From Rhizaria sp. SCN 62-66 (taxonomy: Eukaryota; Rhizaria, unplaced), in the NCBI GenBank assembly GCA_001724265.1, contig MEDY01000179.1:1-58705 (forward strand): DNA of 58,705 nucleotides, in the 5' to 3' direction. The notes under the pieces were generated by a model, which was given only the letters and a program-made list of their open reading frames with translations, was not told the origin of the DNA and ran no database searches. Below are positions 22,601 through 29,948 of this stretch, piece after piece (the stretch's first letter is position 1; each line of letters begins with the position of its first letter). Position numbers and translations under genes: made by a program.

Positions 22601-24428
22601 CCGCGAAAATAGAGTCGTCGATCCACTTCGCAGAAAAGTCACTGCTGTCTAATGTCTCTCCGCGACTCCCGTCATTGCTGCTGCGAGCGCGCTTGTTGCT
22701 TTGCGACGCCTCCACCTTCACCGCGGCAGCAGCTGCAGCTGCAGCGGGCTCTAGGTGACGGTCCTCGGCGCGCTCGTAACCCTCGAGCGTGGCGTCGAGC
22801 GCGGTGTAGAGCAGCTGCGCCGTCGCCAGCAGCGAGGGCGTCGGCGCGGCCGTGTTGCGCGCCAGCGCGACCAGCAGCGACAGCAGGCACTGCAGCGACG
22901 GCACCACGGGCTCCCGCGCCACGACGGCCGCGGCTGGGGGCACGGCGACCGCGGAGGCCGTGAGCGCGACGCGCAGCACGCGGCCCAAGGCGGCCCAGCG
23001 CCGCCCGCCCGCCAGCGCGGCGAGCAGCGCCTCGGTCACGCCCGCGTCGGTCACGGCGTCCGGGTAGGCGCAGAAGGCGGCCGTGGCGTCAGCCAGGCGG
23101 CCGTGGACGAGGTATGCCGCCACCGCGCCCTCGGGCTCGCTCAGCGCGCGCGGCGCCGAGGCCAGCGGGTGCGGCGGCGCCGGCGAGGCAGTCGTGAACA
23201 GCGTCAGCGTGCCGCGGCGAACAAAGCCAGAATCGTTGTCGTTGCGGACGGCAGTTTGTTTCAAGTCACTCCGAGGGCGATTCGCGTGCCGAGGAGGGAA
23301 AAGCACAGAAGATGATAGTATACCAGCAACGCTGTTGTTGTCGCTGCTGCTGTCAGCGCTGATATCGGGCGCGACTCCAGCGGCAGCAAGTTGGGAGTGG
23401 ACGGTCTCGGCCGCAAAGCGCTCGCACAGCAGCACCAGCGGCGCCAGCGGCGACAGGCCAAGAGCCTCAGTCTCCGCGTCTGCCTCAGCCTCAGCCGCAG
23501 CCTCAGCCTCAGCCTCGGCCTCGGCCTCCGCCTTCGCCGCAGCCGCGGCCGCGGTCTCGACAGTGTCACCGCCTGCGCTCCCTGTTGCCTGTGCGGCTTC
23601 CCTGGCTGCGCTGGCCGCCCGGGCCGCTCTGGCGTCGGCGCGCGCGTCCCGGAGAAGCGCCCGCGCGAAGGTGGCGGCGGCGGCGCGCGAGTACACGAGC
23701 GCCTGGATGGCCGGCGAGGGCAGGAACATCCCCGCCAGCCCGGACGCGGCGGCGGACGCGGACGCCGCCGCGGACGACAGGGCCGCTGGCGTGTCGGGCG
23801 AGCTGCCAGTCGAGCTCGCAGAGATTGTGGGGAAGAAGGGCTTGTGCGGGTCCAGCGGAGGCAGCGCGGCAAACGGCGGCGGCACAAACGCGCCGCGGCC
23901 AGTGGACAGCGACGGGGAGCTGTCAATGCCCGCAGTCAGCAAGGGCGCAGGCGCAGACGCAGACGCAGAGGCCTGTGCAGGCGCATGTGCAGGTAAACTG
24001 CCCTGCTCAGCGGCGGTGCGCAGTGGTGCTGAAGAGGCAAAAGCGCGCGTTGAGCCAGCAGCAGCGCTTGCGGCCGCAGCGGCAGTTGCAACATAAGGTA
24101 GAGCTGCAGCTGCGTTCAGAGAGCTTGCGCTGCGACTGTGATAAGAGTAATTGGGAACGAAGCTTTGCGTGGTGGCGCTGCGCACTGCAGTGCGTGTCAG
24201 CGCGGTTGTGCAGGCAGACAGCGTGTGTGCTGTAAGCGCGACGTGCAGAGGCCAAGTGGCAACACCAGACGCCGCAAAAGTCGTCGCACTCCTTGTGCTA
24301 GCGTGGCTGACGCCAGTACTCGCTCGGCTGTGAGAGGTGTCAGCCTGCGAGTGGTGCAGTGAAGAGACGGGTGTGCGCGCCCGAATGTTTCGCAACACGG
24401 TCGCCGCGCGGAAAATCGGGGTGCTCAT
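10614..24428 (-). CDS. Giant single-exon low-complexity protein with a possible mitochondrial presequence
   Basis: The minus strand is open without interruption for 4,604 codons from the ATG at 24428 to TAA at 10614; the frame itself opens further up, at 24551. I prefer 24428 because it starts MSTPIFRAATVLRNIRARTP, an Arg/Ser/Ala-rich amphipathic segment like a mitochondrial targeting peptide, but this is inference. Most of the protein is Ala, Ser, Pro, Asn and Gln runs. Scattered Leu/Ala-rich helical stretches occur, for instance one beginning YLVHGRLADATAAFCAYPDAV, one with LHIRLGDHDKVEQFARN and one with LEGELRATQLLRLLEHA, which resemble helical-hairpin (TPR/PPR-type) segments without a clean repeat consensus. 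A polyQ/His block lies at about 12860-13080 and an Asn/Ser/Gln-rich block at about 19950-20170. Such a length cannot be chance in one frame. No family is recognised and no function is claimed. Confidence 0.75.
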   Translation of the reverse strand: MSTPIFRAATVLRNIRARTPVSSLHHSQADTSHSRASTGVSHASTRSATTFAASGVATWPLHVALTAHTLSACTTALTRTAVRSATTQSFVPNYSYHSRSASSLNAAAALPYVATAAAAASAAAGSTRAFASSAPLRTAAEQGSLPAHAPAQASASASAPAPLLTAGIDSSPSLSTGRGAFVPPPFAALPPLDPHKPFFPTISASSTGSSPDTPAALSSAAASASAAASGLAGMFLPSPAIQALVYSRAAAATFARALLRDARADARAARAASAAREAAQATGSAGGDTVETAAAAAAKAEAEAEAEAEAAAEAEADAETEALGLSPLAPLVLLCERFAAETVHSQLAAAGVAPDISADSSSDNNSVAGILSSSVLFPPRHANRPRSDLKQTAVRNDNDSGFVRRGTLTLFTTASPAPPHPLASAPRALSEPEGAVAAYLVHGRLADATAAFCAYPDAVTDAGVTEALLAALAGGRRWAALGRVLRVALTASAVAVPPAAAVVAREPVVPSLQCLLSLLVALARNTAAPTPSLLATAQLLYTALDATLEGYERAEDRHLEPAAAAAAAAVKVEASQSNKRARSSNDGSRGETLDSSDFSAKWIDDSIFAVPFSPLSLTEIGVLRMEAATFYAQACLRLADALSSPATAGLGPVSAPPRPPQHGAQPRTGGSQSPPQAQAQQSQAEFAAGAPGTPAFVADGHTAPTEAKARLTTARYVAGAGAGVASGASPAKDALTQGQFLSSDHLLPSDTFPQTDNSGDSSSNARTSSVWQSSYATSPAAPVSVLPPPSLPYSAAALPVPASALVALARTPAAEAIARHALAVLRRVTDMAVARGASPADPFDCDWTVGLGRGDDDYPYLEKSSRRDTSQTGGPGLRSESAEAPHMTDALPAAALMHGFVADYPLVAAVPRTGNAANTQSQPQPQAQWPLRGHLPATGPDTMYGSRYLAWAHARGLTLGLDGIADREAAVPLLSDTHCAHGTRSRSEPDGQSSPQLGVEGTTVSGGGLALLRLRGGQMGDLTDPAFCEQGPFANALRRVGDTASGRLMPLQPWASGDAAASTASTGSCSMPVPTPVSDSLYDAPSTASNHTNSVSINSSKAGSSIDASNSGINAHSEGCDSTAANNGRASLSRLHPVRPWALHATLPPALLSCRLALHIRLGDHDKVEQFARNTELALRLPPPYTAPPVTQAVAELLFAHAVLTAAEGATTVGRPADPSALQQQHQANNNTRSAGPVRSPNHNVNNCVESLIAHSNPCNDDVDATDTGSRPVPLVPAVGADVTVWELMLSRSRRLNLARERTDMRRRAFEQNILPTRASGSVAEGEWLRRLSHSSLRCSHLGSAALASNNASDDVAQSGYEYAVGAALPTALALLHSTGLQLSHTNLVKTVGFKATRLGKSSFSGTDNDGAPAHSVTESTVNNKSNNKSSTGANASSTSSFNNNKNEHQKPQQNKSSQNYNSATTSPDSARVSGSKQRQQHIQQQSRPAFPGPGSAPVRRLSTETKRPGSATKGDKPATKGGSRPPISDDVVPLAPLVPLGALVPTPPLGSRALPHSPHLLTAPALALAPAPTVCTQPPYPGLSVSSLGSGGGDPSVAALASAAAAQPPVATTVYGATARAPVQLAAAMAAAHGSTAAAAAAVPWWAHAKPGPGATMGEALLAEPHWSTVQPTPMHNASNNSGGSSNHMASQLLLSSHLLAPSPLVEPLSPQGAAAALLYDGYRPDGSAGVAGCSDGAASRHLDSDMVRGTLYDAATAAIRSADEDNNVTFRSNASASAPATVASAEQLFSSLGDYALSSQSPLPLSLFAGALYAHDPRPVSPFSFPPPSALLVPAVPAAAVAEAEAERRTLGRILSSFENVTASSSNSDKTTDSNNENGDFLADAGSGGLFTLSAPPAPWHNHIARVSRLFASVSIALSPAMLHLLRRLCAREGYLEGELRATQLLRLLEHAASKGARRRAEVTSTWASVTGFTEAAAWEAANAEVAANLARNDKASAGNDDSNSSATPVTSAGGSAGESKQGTAPQLPAAALTRGAGAAAAADSEFHCPRALLGWGPLATAPPLPIGVLLAEAYATEAARAEARGGLQQRTTAGIVTASTHVNNGDAELDDAEEEDHEGFEQFFSQMTNYSPQSRWDPYLPVHSHDCAHRGPALSGRLLARLLSRKPPGSASSLTDSQSEFQQPVMRGGGVYRYARGTMTPAKAVTSHTSSAQSPAGAATAVPSRYKYRPFHHAALGPVPSPRSPMLGLVPPAAAVAASAVTAPLALAAQFPAALPVTPLSRVGRRGRGPACGDDEQRAVAESEAVAAGLAAATWAAHGAAAAETATRDAPLLGADRPFAASSNALSGNSGNDFDADIDITSDDSEWREWYHPLAVTQHTAIASALKVATFRARVRKTSAQSKDADTKGELSVGSVAALATSLVETYANGAHSKSKYTTSTTAEGAVLPGQGAFVNATSTVAQSDSARDSSSESVTVTVRTQLHLSSPLARLPPAAQVSRLQRLLDDDEVAAAAAFVKELLMATATVSAVVCASVQPNIAPSSQLSAAAARARGTATALCAVPVPRAVRDVLVHAFAARPLLSRLLAPVVANAGAFAAASAVGAVPALALPPPSPPPGGSHNHGVVLAVTAETGFKALNATLQGSLPPVIAVPAVAAAAAAGKAARATITERTDAADTADTTNDGEHDQKQQQKLLPLRQRIGRGGATAAARAALVAAAAASDGVSRIVPFGAALSHSQSLAAERVAALAASEFPLATVYAGTASHRTGGAGEPGTATVAVASAGGGNNAGNGITLSSSSVTLGSPMLPVGGAGGIVTLPKRARTGPALGSLQWLSPADVCADIRSAHSAMLSSSLRRSRIEVVRDNAAAHSDCSVTLGTASKSSSQLPHSGSALPLATRALMPYLSDPQPALHPLSERERLDLLSIIEDAVLPLLAVRKNTTIASEGESIANFVTLTPPMSWASFPPKRANKNAPGQAESSTASETQSMSSAPVALALSAVPATPTTMSKALARARARPGSIHSDVAGLTKPSVASAATTTTSDHANSSTAVADRTRTDAADVITDNFEDEQVQDQEEGFDHDDPELVADALAQNNSTLPDAKLREHCENRPNIFTRSLLRASGMSAAASRADAAAARCPLPPPGVSVGSASVYSPYITLASEEIAGSGGEAAARAGVQAPSVSVGSNSALHAALLPATAWTPRTQTQRYSALHATTAPPPLQRTNIGGDYDDDHAADVTELLSRLPASAAAHAAALKLQHTTDSSEDANPIRSQRVSNAARLGKEAPVLLFRRRGRPRQRAGAVLAADLALGNIGRGGLAATAASLALWPSSQLPQPRRSDVDTGAAHTSNTRPHAGVTAVVDANCDAALLEPYAAKLRQGPSKGVLTSFSSPATATLALALSQTLQAIEDNITDKASLYNYDFSDNYAGDTNMARAELFSSASRPITSPLPLSRRTFAAAWAAASALQTAPAATLPTEPRAALELARSILTSASVRNSDDHELYWLLCAASAAHETQSSTPSQSPSLCQSQSHALPLLPRARVLSLTDFGDAYSWDLRAPPVGSRFRRALAALGRIHSEMTYSNSNNNHAVSNAADKSDSGAWTRLQLQQVALCAPPPTPHRGPPSAQQLSISVSDAWFAARVAPAQVPWRTTTTALPQPLSTQVSPGSNSHFSDNYDVTNAIDSGAVDEAALLPAQHQVFMPLPLWRRRTVLAVAASSENPRALSPLPPRVRAFAALAVSASTSAQSAASAFPLWDSLTTPFVPPPQHSSQSHHGQQLQIQYHYMMQQQQQQQLQKMQGQGAVAAAAAANATMYASMNAYREDKQQHKQHQKQQHQQFMKQQQPQQEQRDDTSKASDVVTSDAALPPLIAALAPPVLISPPSITATTTALLTATDAAVIFEPAATTTHTQQSGVIASAGDACVRAGHGVMSESKLPHVAASVRSSAVSVSPSVYAAFGSVFAALLGVAPVVPRGLLSPVPPAVTLTKTNNDVISRATPHAKSTSFATHALALIPSTTAPSAIVFAGSGALLTAVESYRAQIKDVARRSRAATSAVAAIAAVVSTNSVDFCSSSPQENTSSRFLRSIRFDAPSVSAQPFQPGPNGGGGGTNASQSRSRARSRLAVGPAVYAATVHSAVRAAAAAEIAYARSTLPRGVPAAVSSALLPQRKAIFSAQALDGLWSTLRLPLLAHPSMRTLVHPQVLAGEGWPSAARPALNNGGASTQGATGADMSTNAARVSAREVEVAVARLALRVYANVLESGGQYLSYPLPADHRNNDRVEDTQPHTQELEHSHTSACLHGGVPLRMAAINLTEPLPAPASQHMTTSNTGDDSREKSGTVIGFAAAPTAFSLVPSLNALSVSSKDLSAAKLRARAIERDTSSSGTSPVSSAENATMMYKAGVAEMTAFTPALSQSDATSSENYMHQNSSLLQSLSLSERTPLWLLDCALSDVAPGLLAHTHPLLLTVHNPIPGDNTDAENLRVSVDSDSLWSRALTLAALHTPDTNMAHSAMNRAVTHDTFFEQQSQTQTSLNSVTLPSAPLTPRLRLATHSRGEDDGISHADVQGYESARVIVRRHIAAANRPWRHSKMFDSAWFA

Positions 24429-24689
24429 GCCCAAACACTCCGGTGGACAGAGCCACGCTGTGGAGTAGTGAGGATAAAAAGGGGGGCTTCGGGACGGAGA
24501 CGAGGGTCGGTAAGACCGGGCCAAAGAGTGTGCTGTAGGAAAATAAAACAAACAGCGCGGGGGTTAATCGCACACTGAAGAAATATAAAAAGAGTAACAA
24601 TAATTTGGACGTTAGGGTAGTTGTAGCGCGTGGGGTGTAGCAAAAATGACGATAAGAAGCTTGAGCATTTCAGTGCCGGAATTCAGTGC

Positions 24690-25180
24690 TGTCCGCGCAC
24701 ACCGGGCCAGTCCTCGTCCACTACTGCAGGTGGGTCAGGATCCATGTTTGGTGGGCGATCTCGAAGCACGCGCTCTTAGCGCCCATCGTCATTGTGGGGC
24801 GTCTCGACTCTGCGCGTTTTCAGTAGGTCCTCAAGAAGGGTCTCCTGCCGCTTATCTTCCCGGACCAGATCTTTCAGCAAGACAACACGCCGGTGCACGT
24901 TTCTAGCTCCACCCTCGAGTACCTGGGCGAGAGGGACGTCCCTCTGCTTGAGGGCTGGCCCCCGCAGCCGCTCGACCTGAGCCCCACTAAGCATGCGTGG
25001 ACTCAAGCACAGTGCAAGGTCCACGCGCGTCAACCTGCAAACGCTGAGCAGCTCAAGCGGATCACCCTTCATGTCCTCAAACGAGTTCCTGCAGGACATC
25101 ATCAACACCCTCATCGACAACGTGTCGAACACTTTCGGAAGGTTATTGCAAAGCAATGGCACTACATTGGGCATTTAAGT
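24690..25180 (+). pseudogene. Decayed Tc1/mariner-like transposase
   Basis: In the frame of 24731 the translation reads VRIHVWWAISKHALLAP, then VLKKGLLPLIFPDQ, then IFQQDNTPVHVSSSTLEYL, then WPPQPLDLSPTKHAW. This follows the Tc1/mariner order: MVWGAIS, LLP, FQQDN-x-x-H (second catalytic Asp), then WPxQSPDLNPIENLW. The last block is degenerate: the NPIEN box carrying the third acidic residue reads SPTKH, so catalysis should be lost. After LKRI the match moves to another frame and ends IINTLIDNVSNTFGRLLQSNGTTLGI, like the family C-terminus, which implies a frameshift. An in-frame TAG at 24824-24826 interrupts the frame between FQ and VLKKG. The N-terminal DNA-binding half and inverted repeats were not found. 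Confidence 0.7.
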
Positions 25181-25462
25181 TTGTTTGATAATACATATGT
25201 TTTTTATAAATATTATATTCAAGTGTTATTCAAATCGCAATTAATCTGTGAGCTTACGGAGCAAGACAGGAAATTTTCGACTCGTTGGCTGTGTGTTCTG
25301 AAAAAATGCAGGCAGAAGTGGCGGGTGCCACAAAAGGCCGACATGGCTTTCGACAAGCACTCTTGTCGCTGTGTTGTGTTCGCAAAACAAGCATTCGCGT
25401 TCATGTACGGAAAGGCTTTTACTACAGACGAATACTATTGGTACGTCTCTACGTTGATTTCA

Positions 25463-25680
25463 TTCTAGTAAATCCCACCAGGCGATTGCGCATGAGCTGG
25501 CACGTACACGGCGCAAGCTAACGGACGCTTTTATCTACCACCGCGAGAGCCGTATGAACTGGATCAACACAAAAGTTTTGCCTCAGTTGTACTTACCATC
25601 ATATTCAGTCAAACTTTAGCCCAATGCAAATGTTGATGGCGCATTCGAGGAGCGCCAACCAAGATAACAACGGTTGTCGC
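25463..25680 (+). pseudogene. Second DDE-transposase-like C-terminal fragment
   Basis: The translation contains RMNWINTKVLPQLYLPSYSVKL, an in-frame TAG (25617-25619), then PNANVDGAFEERQPR and TAA. This resembles the C-terminal box of Tc1/IS630-type transposases, in which a hydrophobic strand is followed by LPxYSPxLNPIExxW and a basic helix. The TAG occupies the Asn position of LNP, and the catalytic Glu is missing, so this is a dead fragment if the assignment is right. It lies 280 bases beyond the first remnant and may be a different element. The match is short, so confidence is limited. Confidence 0.35.
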
Positions 25681-26454
25681 ACTCAATAAGTCGAGGGAAT
25701 TCCAAATGTCACGGAGCTATTAAGCCGCGACTGCAAATATCAGGAATGGGGGGGATACAATTTGGCAATGCTATGTAATGGAAAAACATTAAAGAGAAGT
25801 AAACTTGGAAGTAAAATGTACCATATGATAGAGACAACTCCATGGGACGGGATATCGCGACGGCAAGCTGGAACATATTGTTATACGAAGATGATAATTA
25901 ACAAGATTGATCAAGGGGTGTGTGGAAGAATTATCATAGTTATCATTACCTGTGGGCAGTATTTGTCTTGAAATTGAGCGAACAATAAATACAAAGACGA
26001 CCAAAGATGTTAAGACAACACATGTCAGATCTTGAAGATACAAATTCAAGATTGTATGCGTATTTACACCATCAAAACAGCTCAGAACTAACTGTACCGG
26101 CAAACATAGACAGAAAACTCACAAAATACACAAATCTCACAATGAAAGACACACGAAGACTAGCTAACAAAGTAAATAGCATGACTTTGCACACAGGACT
26201 TTTGCATCATTGTAAGAGCACTCAGTTCGGAATTGTCACCAGTGATGATAAAATTTAAAATATATCAAGATGAATTGATATCATGTGTGTATTTACACTA
26301 TTTTGCGAAACTATGTAAGCGTAAAGCTATCGGAGTCCACCTCTCATATCTCAATCTCAAGCGGACCGAGCGGACGGCGGCCCCAGGCACACAGTAAAGC
26401 CTCCAAGGACAGTCCAGTGCACAAATACCGTCTCTTGAATCGGCATCCAAGCGT

Positions 26455-28431
26455 TCAACGGTGGTTCTGGAGACCCAGATGCTGCATGCGGGCCGGGTTG
26501 ATGAACAGCTTCTTGTTGCCGCCGCCAGTGCCGGTGGAGCCAGCGCTCGCGCTCGCGCCGCCATCGGCGCCAGCGCCAGCGCCAGCGCCAGCGCCAGCGC
26601 CAGCGCCAGCGCCGGCACCGGCGGCGGGGGCAGCAGCGCCAGCGTTCAGGCCCGGCGCACCGCCGTTGCTATTGTACATCGGCTGCTGCTGTTGAGGCGG
26701 GTAGCCCGGCCCCTGCGGCGGGCCCCAAGGACCCTGTTGCTGCGGCGGCGGATACTGCTGCTGCGGCGGGCCCCAGCGGCCGCCGGCCTGCGGCGGCGGG
26801 GCTTGGCCCCACTGCGCCTGCTGCTGCGGCGGCGGGCCCTGCGGCGGATACCCCGCTGCCCCGTACGGCGGCACGTTCGTGTTGTTGTTATTGAACATCA
26901 CGGGGGCGCGGCCCACGCCCACGGTCGCGCTGAGCGACGCCGCCACGGCCTGCGCCTGCGCCAGCGCCGCCGCGGCGCCCGCGTCCAGCCCGCCAGCGCC
27001 AGGGCCAGCGCCAGCGCCAGGGCCAGCAGCAGCGCCAGCAGCAGGAGCGCCAGTGCCAGGCGCAGCGCCGGCGGAGTAGAAGCCCTGCGACTGCTGCGGG
27101 GGCTGGCCGGGCAGTGGGGCGCCGGGGGCGGCGTTGCCCGCGGCTGCGGCAGCGGCGGCGGCGGCGGCGGCGCGGGCCTGGAAGAAGGCTGGCGGGGGCG
27201 GGGGCACACCGGGGATGAGGCCTGTGATAAGGGGGGGAAAGACATCATAAAGAGCAAGAGGAAAGTGGGAATAAGAATACATTATCAGTTTAAATGTGTG
27301 AACTTTTTAGTTCTGTGCCGTTTCATTGTTGTTTTAACGCCAAATATCGGGATATTGGTCGACATCACGTACCGGGCATCATGCCGCCGGGGCCGTGGGC
27401 CGCGAAGCCGCCCGGGCCGGGGGGGTACGGGCCGGCGGGGCCCGCGGGGCCGCCGGGGCCCATGAAGGGAGGCCCGCCGTGGGGGCCGCGCATCTGCATC
27501 TGCATCTGCATCTGCATGTGCGGCGGCATGTGCTGCATGTGCGGCGGGTACTGTTGTTGCTGCTGGGGAAACGCGGGGTTAAAGCCGCCGGGCGCGGCGC
27601 CCATAGGGCCGGGGCCGTGGCCGGGCCCGGGGGGGAAGCCGGGGCCCGCAGCGCCCATCGGACCGGGGCCGGAGACAGCGCTCGAAGCGCCAGCGCCAGC
27701 GCCAGCGCCAGTCGCGGCAGAGACAGCGGCGGAGTCAGCACCAGCGCCAGCAACACCAACGGGAGGACCAAAGCGGCTGGCGCGAGACTCGGAGCCGGCG
27801 CCGGGGCCACTGTTGTAGCCGCGGTTACGGTCGCTGCGGTCGCGGCCGCCCTCGGCGCCAGCGCCGGGGGGCGGGATGAGGCCGTCCTTGATGGCGCGCG
27901 CGCGGCCCGAGGCCTGCATCGCCGAATGCACGGAGGCCGCGGCGAGATCCTCGACGGCAGGGCCGCGGCCGGAGAGGATGACCTCGTTGCCCGGCAGTGT
28001 CTCGCCGGGAGTTGCGCTCTGACCCGTGGGCTTGCGGCGGTAAGCGCCGCTGGCGAGCTGCTGCTGCTGGCTTGCGCCGGGGCGGAACGCGGGCGGAACC
28101 AGCGGTACACCCAGAGTCTCGAGCTCGTCGCGCGGACGGGCGACGAAAGTCATCGGCGGCGCGTTCGGGATAAGCGTGTGCGTCTGCAGGAAGTGGATGT
28201 AGTAGTCACGGACGTTGTTCTGGTGAGGACGGCCGCAGGTGTGCGGGCGACGACCCGTGATCGAGTCATTCGTTGTGAAGGCTAAAGTAGATGCATATGG
28301 GTAGAATACAAGCAAGGCAGCGGTATAAGTGAGGCACAGGTACGAATATTAAGAGACAGATGAGTTCTTGGAAGTGAAAGCTGAGAGGAGGAAGACGTAC
28401 TATCGCAGTACCCACAGATGAACTTGGGCAT
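26455..28431 (-). CDS. SNRPC: U1 small nuclear ribonucleoprotein C (U1-C)
   Basis: This is the U1 snRNP zinc-finger protein that stabilises pairing between U1 snRNA and the 5' splice site in the nucleus. Exons are 28431-28401, 28281-27373 and 27221-26455, giving 568 residues and TGA; both donors are GTACGT. Joining exons 1 and 2 restores MPKFICGYCDT-FTTNDSITGRR, which aligns without gaps to the human N-terminus. The matrin-type C2H2 zinc ligands C6, C9, H24 and H30 are all present, followed by NNVRDYYIHFLQ. The rest is a Gly/Pro/Met/Gln-rich and Ala-rich tail with (GA)n, QM and PQQQ repeats. It is about three times longer than usual for U1-C, whose own tail is Pro/Met-rich. The gene diverges from the FYVE gene across 645 bases. 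Confidence 0.93.
26567..26632 (-). repeat. GCCAGC hexanucleotide microsatellite, (Ala-Gly)n in U1-C
   Basis: A near-perfect run of GCCAGC/GCCGGC units within the last coding exon of U1-C encodes alternating Gly and Ala. Such a hexamer changes length without shifting frame. Similar shorter GCCAGC runs recur at about 26995-27070 and 27690-27715. Confidence 0.8.
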
Positions 28432-29076
28432 CGAGCAAGACCTACAGGGGGAGAGATCGTGAAAAGAAAATTAAATATGGTAAGCCCCATGTACGGATGT
28501 ATCCGTGACGTGCATTATGAGTTAAACTAATGAGCGTTGATTGTGATATTGCTATCCAAGATCCAACGTTTTGACTCGCAGAGTCCGATTTTTTCAGAAC
28601 CGATCGCCTGCAACAGCACTGCCAACCAAGTCCCTCGATGCTATTTGACGCTTACCGAAACAGGACATCACACAGTTCCTTCATCGCTGCTTTGGAATGC
28701 CAACATGTATTATCAGTCCAACAAGATGTTAACTATAACTTTTATATTTCTTATCAACAGAAATTACCGGTATCCCTGCGAAATCTTTGCTTGACAGAGT
28801 CACGATCTCACCCATGCTCTACTATCTCCTCCCCTACTCTCGGCACGTCTCACAACATGCCAATGCTTCTGCTCTTCATGTGACCTGTTCAGCAGCACAC
28901 CCGCGCTTATTGGCGTTGCTATTGCTAGCGGCAATTTCTACAAACCCTTCGTCTTACGCCGCCCCGCCTCTCCGCGTGCGCCAGCGTTCCTCCCTTCCAC
29001 TCCTTCCCGAGTAACCCCCAGTCGGTCTCAGACTCGCGCTCGCGTTCGCGCCACTCACTAACTCTCTCCCAGTCCG
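28432..29076. promoter_or_regulatory. Divergent 5' region of U1-C and the FYVE-ankyrin gene
   Basis: These 645 bases separate two divergent start codons. The right half, from about 28,800, is C/T-rich, as is typical of a leader, and a TCTCTCCCAG just before the FYVE ATG could be a 3' splice site of a 5'-UTR intron. No conserved coding sequence or RNA gene was seen. Confidence 0.4.
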
Positions 29077-29826
29077 ATGGCAACCATCCTGTCCCCCCCT
29101 GCCTTCGCCAACGCGGACCAGTGCAACTCCTGCCAGTCCAAGTTCAGCCTGTTCAACCGGCGCCACCACTGCCGCAACTGTGGCGTCTCGCTCTGCGGCT
29201 CGTGCTGCCCCTTCAAGGACCCCTTGCCCCACTTCGGCCTCACCGCGCCCGAGCGCACCTGCGCTGCCTGCCACAACATGCTTGAGGCCTCGGGGCCCGG
29301 CGGCGCGGCCCCCGCCGCCTCTGGTTCCCCCGCAGGCGACGCCTCGGCCCCCGTGGCCAGCGCGGCGGGCTCTTTCAAGCCCAAGCCCGCCGCGGCCAAG
29401 CCCTTCGTGGGCCTCGGCGGTGCGTCCTCCTCCTCGCGCGGTTTTCAGTCCTTCTCCGCGATGTCGTCGTCGATCGGCACCGCGGGCGCCTCGGGCCCCG
29501 CGTCGCGCTACAGCACCGCCGCGGGCGCGGACCTGGAGGAGCAGTGCCGCGAGGCCATCAAGAACGACGACAAGGACGGCGTGGCGTACTTGCTCGCGGC
29601 CAAGGCCGATGCCAACTACTGCGACCACACGGGCAACACGCTGCTGCACATGGCCTGCATCATGGGCCGCTACCCTGTGGTCCAGATGCTGTGCGAGGCT
29701 GGTGGCAACCCCTGGGTCCCGAACGCGCTCACGGTTCCGGAGACGGCCGTCGACGTCGCGCCGCCCGCGCTGCAGTTCCGCATCAAGGCCGCGTGGCCGC
29801 GCGAGAAGTTTGACACCAAGCAGTAA
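29077..29826 (+). CDS. FYVE zinc-finger protein with C-terminal ankyrin repeats
   Basis: This single exon encodes 249 residues and ends in TAA. Residues 14-68 form a FYVE domain: paired cysteines C16/C19, the phosphoinositide-binding RRHHCR basic motif at 28-33, C35, C40, C43, and a final ERTCAAC at 59-65. The N-terminal Trp of the classical WxxD motif is absent (NADQC instead), so PI3P binding is likely but not assured. A Ser/Ala/Pro-rich linker follows. Residues about 165-240 look like one to two ankyrin repeats (DHTGNTLLHMACIMGRYPVVQMLCEAGGNP). The domain pair suggests an endosomal adaptor; the exact orthologue is not recognised. An AATAAA lies at 29943-29948, 117 bases past the stop. Confidence 0.88.
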   Translation: MATILSPPAFANADQCNSCQSKFSLFNRRHHCRNCGVSLCGSCCPFKDPLPHFGLTAPERTCAACHNMLEASGPGGAAPAASGSPAGDASAPVASAAGSFKPKPAAAKPFVGLGGASSSSRGFQSFSAMSSSIGTAGASGPASRYSTAAGADLEEQCREAIKNDDKDGVAYLLAAKADANYCDHTGNTLLHMACIMGRYPVVQMLCEAGGNPWVPNALTVPETAVDVAPPALQFRIKAAWPREKFDTKQ

Positions 29827-29942
29827 GCCAGCCGCGTGATTCCCAATGCGATCGAGCGAGTGTGTTTAGTTGTGTGCGTGGCGCTCTATGAGTTTATTTT
29901 GTATAATAGTATTTTACACGTTGTTCTTGCGATATGAATTTC

Positions 29943-29948
29943 AATAAA
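29943..29948 (+). other. Probable polyadenylation signal of the FYVE gene
   Basis: A canonical AATAAA lies 117 bases beyond the TAA of the FYVE-ankyrin gene, in AT-rich DNA, a usual distance for a 3' UTR of this size. No cleavage site can be confirmed. Confidence 0.5.

Larger units (their letters stand above)
24429..26454. other. Intergenic region with transposon remnants and AT-rich tail
   Basis: This 2-kb stretch lies between the start of the giant gene and the 3' end of U1-C. The part up to about 25,700 holds DDE transposase remnants, listed separately. From about 25,700 to 26,450 the DNA is AT-rich, with only short, unconserved open frames and no recognisable gene or RNA. It probably includes the U1-C 3' UTR at its right end. 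I could not find clear terminal inverted repeats. Confidence 0.5.
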
